The notes beneath the pieces were generated by a model. The model did no database searches. It was not told the DNA's origin and worked only from the letters and a program-made list of their open reading frames with translations. A program made the position numbers and the translations under genes. DNA of 64,000 nucleotides, from NCBI GenBank assembly GCA_019321725.1, contig CM033113.1:1550001-1614000 (forward strand), written 5' to 3'. Of this stretch, positions 1-14,304 are shown in pieces; position 1 is the first letter of the stretch, and every line of letters starts with the position of its first letter. The stretch comes from Paulownia fortunei. Lineage: Eukaryota; Streptophyta; Magnoliopsida; Lamiales; Paulowniaceae.

Positions 1-502
1 TCTAGATACTATAATTTAACAAATCATCCATATAGCTTTTAAACAGATCTGTTTATTAACTTTAAACAGATCTTATCCATATACCTTAGGTCTTGAACCA
101 ATCATCCATTTCACAAAAATTTTGGTCCAACTTGTTAGCACATAATTTTTCTGCTATACAGAGAAGTTGTAAGTTTCAAGTAATACATATCCCTCCAATA
201 TCCAACGTGTATACCTCTTCATAACCCATAGTTATCATGGAAACAGGGTAGTCGTCCAGCACACAACTGAAAATTCAATGTTTCAAAGATGCTGATAAAC
301 AGAAATTGTCCACTAAACCATCAAGATTTCACATCTTCCCCATATCATACATAATAGTATAAACAACATATAACTCAAAAGTTGAAAAACTAATGGAGCA
401 TAAAATTTTACAAAACACCGATGCTGATGAAAGCAAAAAAACACTGACCATGCATTCACACGACAGGAATTGAACAGAAGCAACAATATTAAGGAGTATC
501 AC
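1..502 (-). other. Start of an ERD4 intron (partial)
   Basis: Minus-strand sequence following the donor of the exon that ends at 503 (CAG|GTGATA). I find no match to the next expected ERD4 residues (an ALKVYVPS-like start), so this is intron running off the window. No other feature is seen. Confidence 0.75.
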
Positions 503-3500
503 CTGATTCCGTAGAACAAGCCATCCCAACCCAAAGTACAACACACCAAATGGAATTATTAAAGGTGCTATGACAGAATAGCAGAGAACAATTGTAACAA
601 TCAGCATGTCACCAGGAACTCTAGTTGCATATCCAAGATCTCCAGGAGCCCAAGCTTCTTTCAGCTCAGCTTCAGTCTTACATAGATACTTCTTCTTTAG
701 GTGATATATTATTAAAGGAACTATTCGGGATAGTTCAAGCCCATAGCCAACAAAGAACCTGAAGGCACCAAATCAGTGTCACATTTCAGTCAATCTAAGA
801 CGTCAAAAGATGAAAAGACATCTTGGCACTGATGTTTGATTTACTTTAAATCCACCACATTTCAACATCACTCAAAATAAAAGGTCAAGTCTAAAAAAAA
901 TGAAATAAAAAAAGAAAAGAAAAAAGAAGTGCTGACCCGACCACAGTACATGGATTTAAATTAATGAGGCAGACTTGTTCAAGTTCACTTATAATCCAAA
1001 GCTCTGGTAAAGTAGAAATTATTCCGTAATTATTGTGGAACCAAGAGATATAGGTTAACAGAGTCACACCCAGTTACTTGAAAAGGCCTAGGAACATGCT
1101 CCAAGCATGCACTAAGAACTTTCCGTAAGGGAATAGAGAACACATTTTTCATACAGAGCAAATGAGTTGAACTTCAATGTAGCGCAGACCCTTCCTTACA
1201 TGGTACTACACAAAGGTATAATGAAATTTCTCAAAAATTAGGCCCTTTCATAACTGTACCATTAAAAAATCACAAAAACAGATGATAACAGTAAAATACT
1301 TCTCTCAAAAAAATATGGAGGACATTCAGTAGATCATCAGTATCTTTTAGTTAAGAAACTCTGAAGGAGTAACTCAAAAAAAGTATTTTGAATTGAAACA
1401 TAATGAGAGTTTACTAGCACATTGAAAGCAGGAGAGAGACTGTTTTGAGTATGAAATCAAATTGTGCATGCATAAACAGTAAATCCCAGCATCTAGACTC
1501 TTCAATGAAGCACACACACACACACACACAGTATTATGAAGTACACATCAGTCAATCTAACAACTTAAGTTGAACTTTTATCACTTCTCCTATCAAATTT
1601 TAAGTTGATTTTACCTTTATATTATCATTCTGTAATCTAATTTCCTTCCCACACTACACACCTGTATCCACTTATTATGTGACACTGATGGTGCAACATC
1701 GTTCGGTAAGGCCAATTGACAAATTTCTACTAAATATACAACAAATTCTTTGGGGAAAAAGAAGATAGAAATTCAACAGATACAAGGGGAGGAACAATCA
1801 TAGAGACATAATGTGTTAAACAATGATGCACCAGATGTAATTTGTCAACATGCCGATGGAGAAACTAAAAAATGTAAAAAGAAATGGTCCCACTCATTTG
1901 CCAGGGAAACATGATAAGCAAATGACAGACATCGAATAAAAGAAGGAAGAAAACCACAATCGTCAAAAGGAAAAAGGGGAACAGCAATCTTACTTCAAAG
2001 CCACAAAAGTCACGAAGAAAGTAGCACTTGCAGGGAGGCTTTTTGCTAGTAAAGTGACAGCAGAGTTTGGATCCTTCTCAATATCCTTCAATGTAGAGAA
2101 CAGTGTTGACCCTACTGTAACACCAATAAATACATTTAGGACTGAAAAATAGAAGTACTTTCCAGAGGCAGCCCTTTGTGCATGACTCTCTGAAGGGATG
2201 CCCTCAGCCTTGGATAGGAACAATAGGAACTTTGGCAACAACGCCAAAAATATTATAAGTGCGAGCTGAGGCAAGTAAGCCTGGAGGACTGTCTTGATTG
2301 CAGGTTGATCCACAACTGGTTTTAAAAAGGGGAGAAGCTTCTTCAAGTTCTCTAGAGTAGTTAATGCAGAAATGAACCCGATTGGTATCATGTAAAAGAA
2401 AATGGTCAAAAACACAATGAAATAGATGACATATTGCCGAATCTGCCTCTTGTAGAAATTTTTGGGAAGATTGGTCCATATTAACTGGCGGGGTTCAGGA
2501 GCATCCACGACTGTCCATGTATCAACCATTGTATCATGTAGACTTTGTGAAGCAGCTGCTGCAGTTACCCTATTATTAAAAAAGATGACAGCTGCAGATT
2601 GCTGTTTGTCTTTCAGAGTGACCTTTTGCTCAGCTTCTAACTTGGGGATCAAATCTTTTATCTTTTCATCATAGTACTCTATTGCATCAACCTTTTTACC
2701 AATAAGACCTAGAAAGCCAGTTTTAGTAGTCGGTCTTGTTCCTTCAGGATTAGCAGTTTTTTTAGACTCAGCATATATGGCTTCTGCGCGTGCAAGCTTC
2801 TTTCTGTATCCTTCCAATTCTTCATAAATTTTGTTGACCTATTATAACCAAAAGATGCGAAGTTACAACCAAATTTCAATTTAAAGCCACAGTGTTACAA
2901 AAAGTAGGAATCTACAACCTTTTCTTCCGGATAAACAGATAAACAACACTAGTAGACACACAGACAGACATTGATGGTGAATAAATAATTGATGGCAAAA
3001 CAAAAAAGAACATCAATTACAAATACCTGCTTATTGTCGGTGACCACCATTGACCTATAAAAGGTATCTGGATAGATAGCCTTAAAATATGAGTCCACCT
3101 GTTCCTTTCTAGTTTGACCCTCAGGGACAGGAGGTATGTCTCGAACAACCACAGCAAACTGCTCATTCTTCACCTCAGGTGACATAAGCGCTGCAGCTCT
3201 CAGATCGGAGACATGTTTATATGCCTTCCATAAGAGGCAATATGCAACAAAAGAAACCCAATAGATAGCTATCACAAATGCCCATAATCGAGGACTTTTT
3301 TCCTGTGATCCACGAGAAAATGAACAGTAATTGAGCAGACAAATTCAGCGGTAATTTCAGAGTTAGGAAATGTAAAGGTAAAAAAATCTCTAAATACATT
3401 ATGGCATGATATCCGTAATGAATATAAATGCAAATCGATTGAGGGAAACTAGAATGAATGAAATGGTAAACTGACTTCAACATGCCCCATAGATAGCTTG

Positions 3501-5085
3501 TCAAGGTCATCGAAAGTTCCTTGACTGGTGCTGTTATTGGCCTTCATCACGCCATGAGCAGTAGCAGCGACTGGCAGAAGTACAGGCAGAAGGATAAGGC
3601 CAGCCAAAACCAATATTCCCAACACTGCATGAAACAATAAGTTTAAACTAAATAAAATTAGTCTGATTGATTGGAACCAAAGACATGAAAAATCAAGACA
3701 CAACATGCACATAACAATAAAACTAGTCCCAGATTTATTTCACTGTGACAAAAAGAAAACAATTTCTGGCTTCTGAGTTGTGATTAATGTGGTGTTTCTG
3801 CAAGGTAAACGAAATATAAACGACATTGCCAACTCCCTATACCCAAAGCATATTAAAGACAGCAATCGATGAGATGTGGGCACAGGCAGCAGGAGGAGGG
3901 GTATGCAGACATTCAAAAAATGAAAGTAATGAAGAGCTGCCGTAAATGCTCGCTTATTCCAGAAGGGTGAAAGCACCACGGCCATGTCAAAGCCTCAGTC
4001 AAGATTAACAAGCAACGGTTATAAGCGAAGGGAGAGAAAAGTGTCGATGAGTATTCAGATGAATATGCAGGGGAGAAACAGTTCAAGAAATGTTTAAAAT
4101 AATTTGAGAAAAAGGATCGCAAACAACCTGGCCACCTTATATATTGGCTAGTGTCTGGCCAATGCTTCCTAAATAAGACTCGCATGATGCTTTTAGGTGA
4201 ATTATCTTTGCTTACAAATCATTACAAAAACATATGTCAGCAATAACCAATAAAGCCTCGCTGCTTATTGTCTGTCCAATATAGCACAACTGCCACAACA
4301 CATATTTCTGATCCTTATATGGTCAGTGAAGCTATTTTCTCAATGCGCATATGATTTATATAAGAAAGGCACAGTTGCAATGGTGAACGAACAATTTTAC
4401 TTCGCTAAGTGTCATCAATGGACTTAATTATCAAAATTAATCAGACAGAATAAATCTGGGAAAAATAAAAACAATAAATTTCTTTCTCACTTGTCCACAT
4501 TCTACAAATTCCAAAGTCAAATGCCTGAAATTTCAGTTACCATTCAGAAAAATCACTCTCATGGTATCATTAAACTATCCCACTGAGAACTGTCAACGAA
4601 CCATGATGTTGAAACATTAACAAATCTATCCAAAAAAGAAAAAGAAAAAGAAAAAGAAAAAGAAAATAAACAATTACAAAACCAAAGAAAAGTTGATATA
4701 AATTATATCAAGAAAAGATAAAAAAAATCGGTAAACCCATCAAACCAATCCAAGAAAACACCCACCCACAATTACACTTAAGCGCCAAAAAAGAAAAAAA
4801 AAAGAAGAAAATACCAGTAGTGAGGAAAACAAAGTAGACAGCAGAATCAACGCCGGACATTCTGATGACATCAGCCTCAGTAGAGGCGACGGCTTCCCCG
4901 ATCCAAGCGAATGGGTTTCGGGTCACCCGGAATCCCTCATAGGGATCCAATCCTCTGAGTATCCGATTCGGGTAGTAAACGACGTGGTTACCGGGTCGCC
5001 GCGAGAGCCACGTGAAGAGAAACATCAACACCAAGAATATCACAAACGACGTCCCTAACGACGTCAAGAACGAACTGAAATCCAT
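503..5085 (-). CDS. ERD4: CSC1-like / OSCA3.1 (ERD4) osmosensing channel, 3' end missing
   Basis: Family role: ERD4/OSCA3.1 belongs to the DUF221/OSCA (TMEM63-like) membrane proteins, which include hyperosmolality- and mechano-gated cation channels; ERD4 was described as an early dehydration-responsive gene. Seen: coding exons on the minus strand at 4815–5085, 3476–3624, 3027–3302, 1994–2838 and 503–758, all with GT–AG borders and matching phases. They encode 599 residues that align end to end with Arabidopsis ERD4 (~724 aa). The N-terminus MDFSSFLTSLGTSF holds the first membrane helix. The cytosolic loop carries WKAYKHVS and PETFYRS-like motifs, EAPEPRQLIW precedes the pore helices, and KAEGIPSESHA and ASGKYFYFSVLN lie in the conserved DUF221 core. 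The fifth exon ends at GLGWLVLRNQ; the ~125-residue C-terminus is beyond the left edge. The start at 5085 is chosen by homology. Intron 1 (3625–4814) is long and contains an (AAAAAG)n tract. Confidence 0.96.
759..1993 (-). other. ERD4 intron 4
   Basis: An AT-rich 1.2-kb intron between the exon ending AA|GTAAGA and the exon starting CAG|GTTCTTTG; joining them restores a Lys codon and the conserved FFVGYGLELSR run. It contains a (CA)10 microsatellite at 1511–1530 and no coding signal. Confidence 0.85.
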
Positions 5086-7918
5086 GGCCTCTTTCTCTCC
5101 TCTTTACTCTGTGTATAATGAATATGCGTGTGTATTGTTGGCGGGGATGTTGAATGGTGATAATATTAACTAAGTGGAGCGTTGGAAACAAGAACTAGTA
5201 GCCGTTAAGGGGCATTAAAAGAGGAAAGTAACCGTTGAGAGACATTGAAAGGAACAGAAGAGAGAGGTAGGGGAGGCGGTGCATACTGATTTTATAGCAG
5301 AACCAGAAAAAATATCTCTGGTTCGGTTGATTGTGAGAGTTGGTATTACTGGAATGTGGGGTAACTGCAAACAATTTTGTCTCTTTTTTTTTTTTTGTAA
5401 TAAAAAAAAAATGTTTCTTGATTTTGGATTAAGTTTCCAAGGAGTTTGTGCATGGACAAGATAATGTTCTGTGTCTTTTGTCCTTTTGCTTTATTCTTCT
5501 GCCTTGTCTTTCCTTTTTATGCAGGAAAAGAGTGTATGATTAGTGAAGCAAGGTGAATTAGGAGGAAGCAAGGTGAAGAAAACTTTTGGTGCCTCCAATT
5601 ACCAAAAATAGCCTTTTATTATGAGAATAATTACCAAGATTTCAGGTTTAGACATGTATTCGTTTATAACTTATGTCGGAATATGGGTATTTTAATCATC
5701 TAAATACAATTTTATTAAAGTATTAGATCAAATAATAATAGAGGATATCCAAAAACTTCAGAAGAAATGGATATTAAAATTTCAAATTTTAAAAGAAATA
5801 AATGCAAATAACCATGTCGACTATGTAAGGTAACATATATTGAAGATGTGTGTGAAGTGCGGTACTGGCCAAGGAAAATTAATTTGTTGGTGGTGCCAAT
5901 CATTATCCAGTGAGGTCACCATAATTGTTAGGTGTGTGAAATTGATTATGATTACTAGCAATTCTTAATCTTCAAGTTAGTTATTTCAGCGTGAGGGGGG
6001 ATATGCGTACAAGTCCTTGGCCTTGATTATGACACTAGAAAAAGATTCAAGTTTAAATGCGGTATACTAATCAAGAACAAGTTGGAATATCTTAAATGTG
6101 TTTCTGAATGTATTTGGCAAATATGTCGACAAAGTTGGAAACTTGGAATATCTAAAATGATTTATGGTTAATTTAAAAGAAAAAGAAAAGTTTATTCTTT
6201 GGTATGTTGTTGCCCCGACAAAAAGTGGCAGTATAAATACTTTTCTTTTATCAAATGATATTACCCTTTTGGATGGAGCTATCATCATCGCTAATAAATA
6301 ATAATACTACAAAAATCAAAAGGCTCTGCACTTGCAACTTGAATGGTGTCGTCAATACTCCCCCCTTTTCTTTTTTCTTTTTTTTTTCGTCTTTTAACTC
6401 AATTTCTTTTTTATTGTCGGTAGCATTTACCGAACTATTTATTTGTCTGAATTTATTGCTTTCATCTTTCTAACTTCTACAAATGTTGTAGGACTTTTTT
6501 TTAAAAAAAATTAATATTTAATTTTAAATTGTGTGAACTCATTAAGTATCATATATTTTCTCGTCTTAGCTGCCTGCCTTTGTACAAAAAAAGGATGAAA
6601 TCGGAATTGTATACCCACAGCGAGTGATGCGTGGAACGTAATTGTCCACACATGATCAATCAGTTTTTGTGGAACTTAATCACAATTGTCAATATTTTAA
6701 AAATAGAAAGAAATAGTCTCGGATATATTGTAAAAGAAAATGGGAATGCCAATTATTTATTATTCGTCGAGAAACTGAGTTCATGTGGCCCACTTGATAT
6801 TAAGTTTTAGACTAATTTATTTTATTTTTATTATAAAATAAAAATATGAATTAAAAAATTAATTGATGCACGGCACTGAAAGTATGTGACGTGGTTGTAA
6901 GCAAATCTTTCCAGCTATTACACTCTGCCGACACAGAAAGATGGGTTTCAACTTTCAAGCTCAACGTGACTTTCGCTGGCGATTGCGAAAGTGCTTGAAA
7001 TTGGACCTTATTATAATAACTGTGTAGTGTGGGGGCCCAAAATCCCGATCATCTGCAAATAATCCAGCCAGGTAAACAGGTATATAGTCGGCAGTTAATA
7101 TTTTATTGGATTTGTTTTTCCCGGATGATGGGGATGGCTTTGTCCGGATCTGGACCCTCATCAAACGGGTCACGTGTGTTACGCCACCTATAATTATCTT
7201 GGACCATCCTTGGATGTCGACCTTACATCCACAACTCTTTCGTCAAAACCTGTAATATGGGTGACCTCTGACAGCGGGGACAAGACTTTGGTTTTAAGTA
7301 TATTAATACTACTCTCTTACTTGTCATGTTTTGGCCTCTCAGGCAACAGAGTTTTTTGTTAGTTATTGCTAAATAGTAACATAAGACTTGCAAGAACAAT
7401 TAAAATATCAAATTCACATACACATACCGGAACTTGAAATTGAACTTCAAGAATGAAAGTGAAAAGAGGGAAAAGATGTTCAAGGATTTCTCCAACTAAT
7501 GAAATACATCTCAGATGCAAAACTAGACCTAGGTTCATATGCGTAGTTTCAAGATCCAGTTCCACGAACAAATGTTCCAACAAAACATGAATGAGGAGAG
7601 TGCTCTTCTCCATTCCACTTAAGTCTATAACCCTGACTGACTACATAGCGACACACTACAATATTGCAACCGTCCTATACAGCTTGTGCAATCCGGTGAG
7701 CTCAGAGGAGCAAAGGTAAAAACAAGACAACTTCTTACACACGACAAGAGATTGTGATGAGATTTCGTTTTTATAGGCCTCGCCTTGATAGAAGCAATAT
7801 TTTGTCAAACCACATAGCCTCCCCTGGCGGACAAAAACTTGGCAATCTTGGATTGCAAAGTTACAGCAATAGGGTAAAATATGACACTAATATTCCGGCT
7901 ACAACTTCACGTCTTAGC
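5086..7918. other. ERD4 upstream region and GALT2 3' flank
   Basis: An AT-rich spacer between two same-direction genes. The part next to 5085 is the presumed ERD4 5'UTR and promoter. A CACGTGTG (G-box/ABRE-like) site lies at 7171–7178, about 2.1 kb upstream of the ERD4 start and 0.74 kb beyond the GALT2 stop. The part next to 7918 should contain the GALT2 3'UTR. Open frames here (for example 7359–7613 minus) have no recognisable domain and I do not call them genes. Confidence 0.6.
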
Positions 7919-10900
7919 TCAAACATTGCAGCAATGAGCCCGACCCTTCATCAAATTGTCCCATAAACAGATCATCTGTCTTGGGGATTGGTAGTGTGCA
8001 GTGTGATAGTCCTCCATGCAGCCGTATTGACAATATTTCCAATTATGAGAATACTTAACGTTTTTGGTGCTGTTGAACTGCTCAACCCACATTCCCATGC
8101 TCACGTCCTCCATTTTAAATAGCTGCAAAGTTGGGGATGGTAGATGGGAGGTATGCCTCAGTTAGACAGTAACCAAAGATTGTAATTTCCAGAATAATAT
8201 AAAAGCAACAGGTATTACAAACCCGTAGGCTATGATTTGCATGTTGAGAGACAATATACTTGGCAATGTCACTTGATATTATATATCCGGGCCCATTGGC
8301 ATAAGGGGGATAAATTTCCTCAGGCCACTCCTGCAGACAAGATAACCATCTTTCGGAGTAAACTAGCATATATATAGATTGGGCAAATAGTCGCACAAAC
8401 TTAATCAATTTTCATTCTTACACAGGGGAACCTACGTACCTCATAAGAGACGGCCCATTTCCCAGTCCTAAGGGGCCTGTGCAAGAGGTTTAGATTGCCC
8501 AAATACAAAGACCTTCCAGGAGACACGCCTTCAATTTCTTTTAAGATTGTGTCAACCCTAATAAAAGTGTCGTCATCACATTTCATAATGTAAGCCGCCG
8601 TTACATTTCGAACCTACAATGAAAATGTAAAATCAGGTAAGGGAAGGAAACAATCTGCCCACAACAAAACTACATTGATTCATGTTGAGGGACTGAACAA
8701 AGCATTAAGAAGAGTGCGAAATAAAGCTGAACATACCCCATACTCACAAATGGCAACAGTTTTAAGAACTACTAGCTCATAACGATCCATAAATGGCAAA
8801 ATCTCTATATCACCAAAGTAAGCAGCCTCCTTCTTCAAAATTGCGTTCACCTCACTCCTTGGATTCTACAAAAAAATATCTTTAGATGGATTAACTTCAG
8901 CTACTAATTACATATTTACTAGTACAAATACATTTAACGAAAAACAGCCATCCAGCAAGTTGGAAATCATAAAGAAAACATAGTTCAAAACGCCATAACA
9001 TTTGGCTATCAAAATATATCTACTAGCACCATTCTTATCCCTTTCTTTTCATCTCAATTAGAGATGAATGTATAAGGCAATGTATATTCATTCTTTTTTC
9101 TCGTTAAAAACACATTTTCCACAGGCTCTGTCCAAACCTGATGACTATTGGCAAAAGTACATTTACATCAATGCAATACAATTATCTTCTCTGTAAGCAA
9201 AACAAAACCGTAATGTGTTAAGTGCATCCTTCTATAATTAAGTGGTCCTCATCCTTCACTTGGTATCCATACATTACGATCTCAAATTCAATACATCTAA
9301 GTAGATATCTAACTTAAAAAAAAACCTAGATATTCAAAGATAAACAACAAAGAACAGAAATCTCAAAGATTAAACACGTAATTTCATACACAATAAATAG
9401 AAGCAAGATAATTATCAGACGAAGTTCCAGAATGATTAATACTCAACTGAACTTTGCACTCTTCCAGAAACACACAACAGCAACAGAAAAACCATTCTTT
9501 CTGTAGGTTAGGGTTTTGTATTTCACCACACAGTGCCTCCAAAGCCATGGGGGAAGGGGGAATTTGTGGGTCAGAGAGGGAGGAAACAGAAGATCACTGG
9601 TACAAACAGAGGAGAAAATAGAAAGCTCATAAAACACATAGAGCATACTTCACGCTTCCTGAAAAACTGTTTCTGAGCTTGCCTCCATGACATGCAAACT
9701 TTCTTAAGGATATCCCTAGTTCCCGCATAAATATATTAAAATTTAAAGTTCTAGAGTGGAGATCAATATGAACTTCTTACAAAAAAGACCAGCCACTGTC
9801 AAGCTTACAGTTTAAACATGTGGGCTTTAATACTCAAGAAGTTATCTTGTTCCCCTTTCAATAGACTGATGAACTAATAAATAATTACTGAGGAAAGAGG
9901 ATGCAATTGAAAGAAAAAAAGCTGGCTTACCAGTGCAACAAAGAACCGAACAGCTACTTTAGAGGTCTTGACAGATAAAGATTGCATCCATGTCTTTCTT
10001 ACTGCCATACGCTCCGCAAAGTGATTGGTGGCAGAAAGAACCCCAATAAAGAGTTGAACACGAGCTTGGGGTATGGGATGAGATTTCCACTTCTCAGAAA
10101 AATCTAATACTCTTTGGGGTGAGAAACTTGGATGGGAGGTTGGCAGAGAGGTAGCATATACTGAATGAACATCCACATCACCTTTGATTGCTAATCCTGT
10201 TGCATCTTCCAGTGTAAAACCCTATATAAATAATGACAATAAAATCAGGAAATAATACGCTGTTCTAGAGATTTTAAAAAACCATGGAATCAATCAATAG
10301 ATTAGAAAAGTATAGCTCTCAAATTGCTTTAAAGCATTTTTGTCATCAAGAATTGAAAAGGTCATGCAGGGATAAACAAGGGTTGATAATTAAAATAATT
10401 CTATGCATTTCCATAACAGACAGCATAGATCCTAATAGAGAAGCAGTATGAGCTAAAGAAGAAAAGGTCCAAAGACAAGAAAAGATTTTTTATGCAAGAT
10501 TATCCAACTCCTTTCTGCCAGAACTTTTGCATTTGCATTTCACCACATAAATAATGGTCAGACTTAAACCAATAGCAGAACCTCAATAAACTATCACATG
10601 ACGGAATCCAATCGAGACTGCAAGTAACATACCATGCGGTATGGAAATGATGTCACGTGACGGCCCCCAGCATTTATATGGAATCCATCAACTCCAGCAC
10701 GTATAGTCAGAACAAACATTCGTCCTTCATGAAAGGGAAATGGCCAGGTTACTTCTGGTTTTTTTGCACGTCCTATGAATCGCTCAAACCATGAAAATAT
10801 CTTGGACTCTTTTGTATCTATGATATCATGACGCATCCATTTTTCACACCGCATGTATCCATCAACTGCAATCATAACATATATCAGATTTTTCATAAGA

Positions 10901-12657
10901 TCAACCAGGATAGCAAGCAAATTAGATATGTTCAAAGAAAAACGAAAATTTAATCATGTCATTAAATAATGAAAATACCACATAACAAAAGAAGACATAA
11001 TTTTTATTGGAGCTCGCAATACCTTTGCATCATTTGGGGCAAATCAAGCATAGCAAAACATATGTTTAGGAAATTAACAAAAATTTCTGCATCAGATGGA
11101 GTAGAATTAAAATACAAAGCCTATACAACTACTCATTTCGTATTCAACTTTTTCTTTTCAACAAATCTGTCAGATACAAATGGGCTAATGGTCTAAGTTA
11201 TAATCTGACATATAAAGAAGATATTAATGCTGAAACCAAGTACAAAAGTTACCATCTCAAAGCTCCAGAAAATATACCAAAATCTAACACATAACTTGTT
11301 ATAAAAATCATATAGGCAAGTTTGAACATCACTCCATCAATGGAAATAAGCTGCAGGTCAGGAAACATGCATTTAGAGATCCATCCATCATGACCGTAGG
11401 TCTGTAACAGCCATTACCTCAGTTCAGATAATGTACTATGCCTAAATTGTTAGATCTTCTAAGATTTTCTTTCCATTTCCCAATGCCCAAGTGAAGAAGC
11501 TTCATATTTTTATCAAGGTGTTAACCATAAAAGAGAAGGTAGAATTTCGGGATTTCATGTTTTGGCTGCCCTAGAACTAAAATACCATTGAATTCCTGAA
11601 ATTCCACACTAGTATGTTTGTATTAGCACGTTCGCGCTTCAAGTCACCATCATGATGTCAGGATATGTCATATCCTTTCATACAGTGAAAATAGGAAAAG
11701 TAATATTCTGAACACAGATGAAATTAAGCAAACCAAGAACATGAACAGAATCTTACCCAGCATATCATCATCACTTTTGGATGGTAAGCCATCACACCTC
11801 TGAGCTGTTCCCCAGTGCATTCTATAACATGTATTGTGCTCAATTACTTGTTGATGGCTCCAGTCACCTCTTAATCGAGGATTCAAATGCAAAATCTTTG
11901 GTGGATCCTCCCCATTCACAGCCTTCAATCCTTGCAGTTCAACCATAAACTGTGACACCAAAACCAATGCATCATCAGCCCTCACTTTAGCAAGCTGTGG
12001 TACATACTCCTGGTGAGCATAGTGTGGAGTTCCAATCACTGTGATGGAAGAACCTGCAGCAAGACCACAAGGAAGGAACATAACTAGATCTCTCTCCGCC
12101 AATTCTTCTCCATTGATTGAAACCCATGAAGGACATGACTCAGGCTTCCCTTCGAGTATGGTGCTCATGTCAATCTCCTTTTCATCATACTTATTTACTT
12201 CTTCCCAAGCCTTCAACCCTAAAGCCCAAGCCTCATCTGCCATTCTTTCCAGCACAGACAAGTTATTGGTCCTATTCATTCGCCTCAATATTTCGGCAGT
12301 TATTCGACCATATTGCTGCTGTGACGGCTTTGTTGGTGAACGGTGATTTCTCTTCTCTTGTAAAGTTCCTTCTTGAGGCTTTACAGGATCATCTTGATTT
12401 TCATTGTTTTGTAATATTCTGTGAAACCCATCAGAACTGACAAGTGATTTAGTTCTCTCTGCGTCCTCTTCATTCCCAATTGAGAATCCATCAAAACCGC
12501 CATTGCTATCACCACCACCACTTAAAACAGCTGCACTCTCCAAAAATTCGGGGAACTTGAAGAAAATAAGAATCAAATATAACGCACCTGCACCCAAGAG
12601 AAGGTATGATACTTTGAACCTCCTTACACTTGGAGACTCACCTTTCCACCTCTTCAT
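7919..12657 (-). CDS. GALT2: Hydroxyproline O-galactosyltransferase, GALT2-like (GT31 with galectin domain)
   Basis: Role: a Golgi type II membrane enzyme that adds the first galactose from UDP-Gal to hydroxyproline of arabinogalactan proteins (known for Arabidopsis GALT2–6). Seen: seven minus-strand exons at 11757–12657, 10633–10865, 9931–10221, 8737–8865, 8440–8613, 8223–8330 and 7919–8122, with consistent phases and exactly 680 codons (679 aa plus stop). Residues ~18–33 form the signal anchor ([16 protein letters not shown]). A galectin-type lectin domain spans about 190–405 ([33 protein letters not shown]). The GT31 catalytic domain follows, with [12 protein letters not shown], the metal-binding DDD in [10 protein letters not shown] (~531–533), [10 protein letters not shown], and the conserved [16 protein letters not shown] near the C-terminus. 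The full-length pattern fits Arabidopsis GALT2 (At4g21060) better than GALT5 or GALT6. The start MKRWKGES is chosen by homology; an in-frame ATG 15 codons upstream (12702) would add an unconserved extension. Confidence 0.96.
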
Positions 12658-13571
12658 CCTTGAAAGTCGAATAAACAAACAGAACTCTTCATCAAAGGCC
12701 AAATCTCACTCCAACCTATGCCTCACAGACACATAATAAGAATCCAACTACAAAATGCACACATCTCTTACAAGTTCCAACTTCCAGACAATAACCCAAC
12801 CACCACGATACGAATCAATTCACCAAGAATATCTCCAGCACAAATGCTCATACCCACACCTTCATGAAGGCCTAAAATGCACGATATTAGCATACAAGTA
12901 TTATACAAAATAAGATCAGTGCAACCCGATGCATAAAATTCATTTTGATTAAGAAATAGGCGTCAATGCATTAACGGAAACCCTTTTTCTCCGCCATTTA
13001 ACTAATCTCAACGGCATTTTCTTTAAACATATGAATGCCGATAATCCCCACTCTTTTTGCCAATCAAAAATATAAAATTAAACGTACCAACGGCGAAAAT
13101 TGGCAGAAAAAGGCTAGGAAAAATCCAAAACGTCGCAGCAGATCGATATTGAGGGTGATCTGGAAGAGTCGGGAAAAAAAAAAAACCCTAACCTTCTCTG
13201 TACAAAAAGGAAAGCAGAGTACTGTATACAAATATTATACTATAATTTCTTCTTTTCTCCGTAGAAGGTGTGGCAAACTGGAGATGGAAGTGGTGGCTGG
13301 GCCTGGATTAAGAAAAAGATGAAAATGTAGCGCCAAAAAATGATAACATTATAAAACAAAAAAGAGGAGTTCCAGGCATTCTCCGTGATAACTAAAGATT
13401 AAAGAATAAGGAATAATGGAGCCAACCAATCAGGCGGATCCAGAGAAGCCCCGTGAAAAGATGCAAACTTCATATTGCACCCCCTACTTTTCCTGCTTTC
13501 AAGATTTTGCCCCGCGATTTTCCATATATGCCAAAGCCAAAGCCATCAGTTGCCAGTTGATAAATGATTAA
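12658..13571. promoter_or_regulatory. GALT2 5' flank (UTR and promoter)
   Basis: The upstream side of GALT2. A telo-box-like AAACCCTAA occurs at 13183–13191 (TTAGGGTTT on the gene strand), a motif common near transcription starts of plant housekeeping genes. There may be a 5'UTR intron, but I cannot fix its borders. Nothing coding is seen; the open frame at 13035–13322 has no homology I recognise. Confidence 0.4.
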
Positions 13572-14304
13572 TAGACCTGGTCAAGGATCCAAAACCGGCG
13601 GTTCCTAATCAGAACTGTCAATTTGAAGATTCCAAAAATTTTAATCCTTAATTATAATCAGCCCTTGTTATTAGTTACAGTTTGATTCTGATTTCGATTT
13701 CAAGCGTGGTTAATCGTTGGGTTCGGATCGATTCCAATTATTTTTTTTTTAATTTTTTATTTTGAGTTATATTTTTAAATTTTATTATTTATTAATTAAA
13801 ATTTAATTCTATAGAATTATAACTTTTTAAAAATAAAAAAAAAAGATTGAAGTTTTAAATTTAAATTTAAATAAAAATTTTTGAACTTAAATTTTAAAAA
13901 AATATTGTTAGTTTTTAAAGTTAATGAAAAAAAATTAACTTAATTTTAAATATAATATTATTAACTATTAATATTCTAATTATAATAAAACTAAAAAAAT
14001 TAAAAAAACACATCAACTTGAAATCTTAAAGTTAAACTTACATATCAATAAAAAAATTTGCACATAAATTTAAAAATATATATATATTAACTAAATTTTA
14101 AATTATTTTTTTTTCAAAAAAAATGATACATCAAACCCATCGGGTCCACGAATTGGGAAAACCCCAACTTATAATCGGTCATTGATCCAAAGGGCCGATT
14201 ACGGGTCTGATTCGTTAACCACAGGTCGGTTACAGGTCTAACTCGTTGACTACGAGTCAGTTACTTGTCAAGTCTGATTCCAACCCAACCCGTGACCGGA
14301 TCTA
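13572..14304. mobile_element. Possible hAT-like non-autonomous element
   Basis: The left end reads TAGACCTGGTCA and the right end, reverse-complemented, reads TAGATCCGGTCA (10 of 12 match). The subterminal parts are GC-richer and contain repeated GGTC/GGTT words; the interior is extremely AT-rich. This is the build of small plant hAT elements. The 8-bp flanks (13564–13571 and 14305–14312) do not match, so the ends are uncertain. Confidence 0.45.

Noticed and set aside
7359..7613. 84-codon minus-strand frame downstream of GALT2
   Set aside because: Leu-rich with no recognisable family; most likely non-coding sequence near the GALT2 3'UTR.
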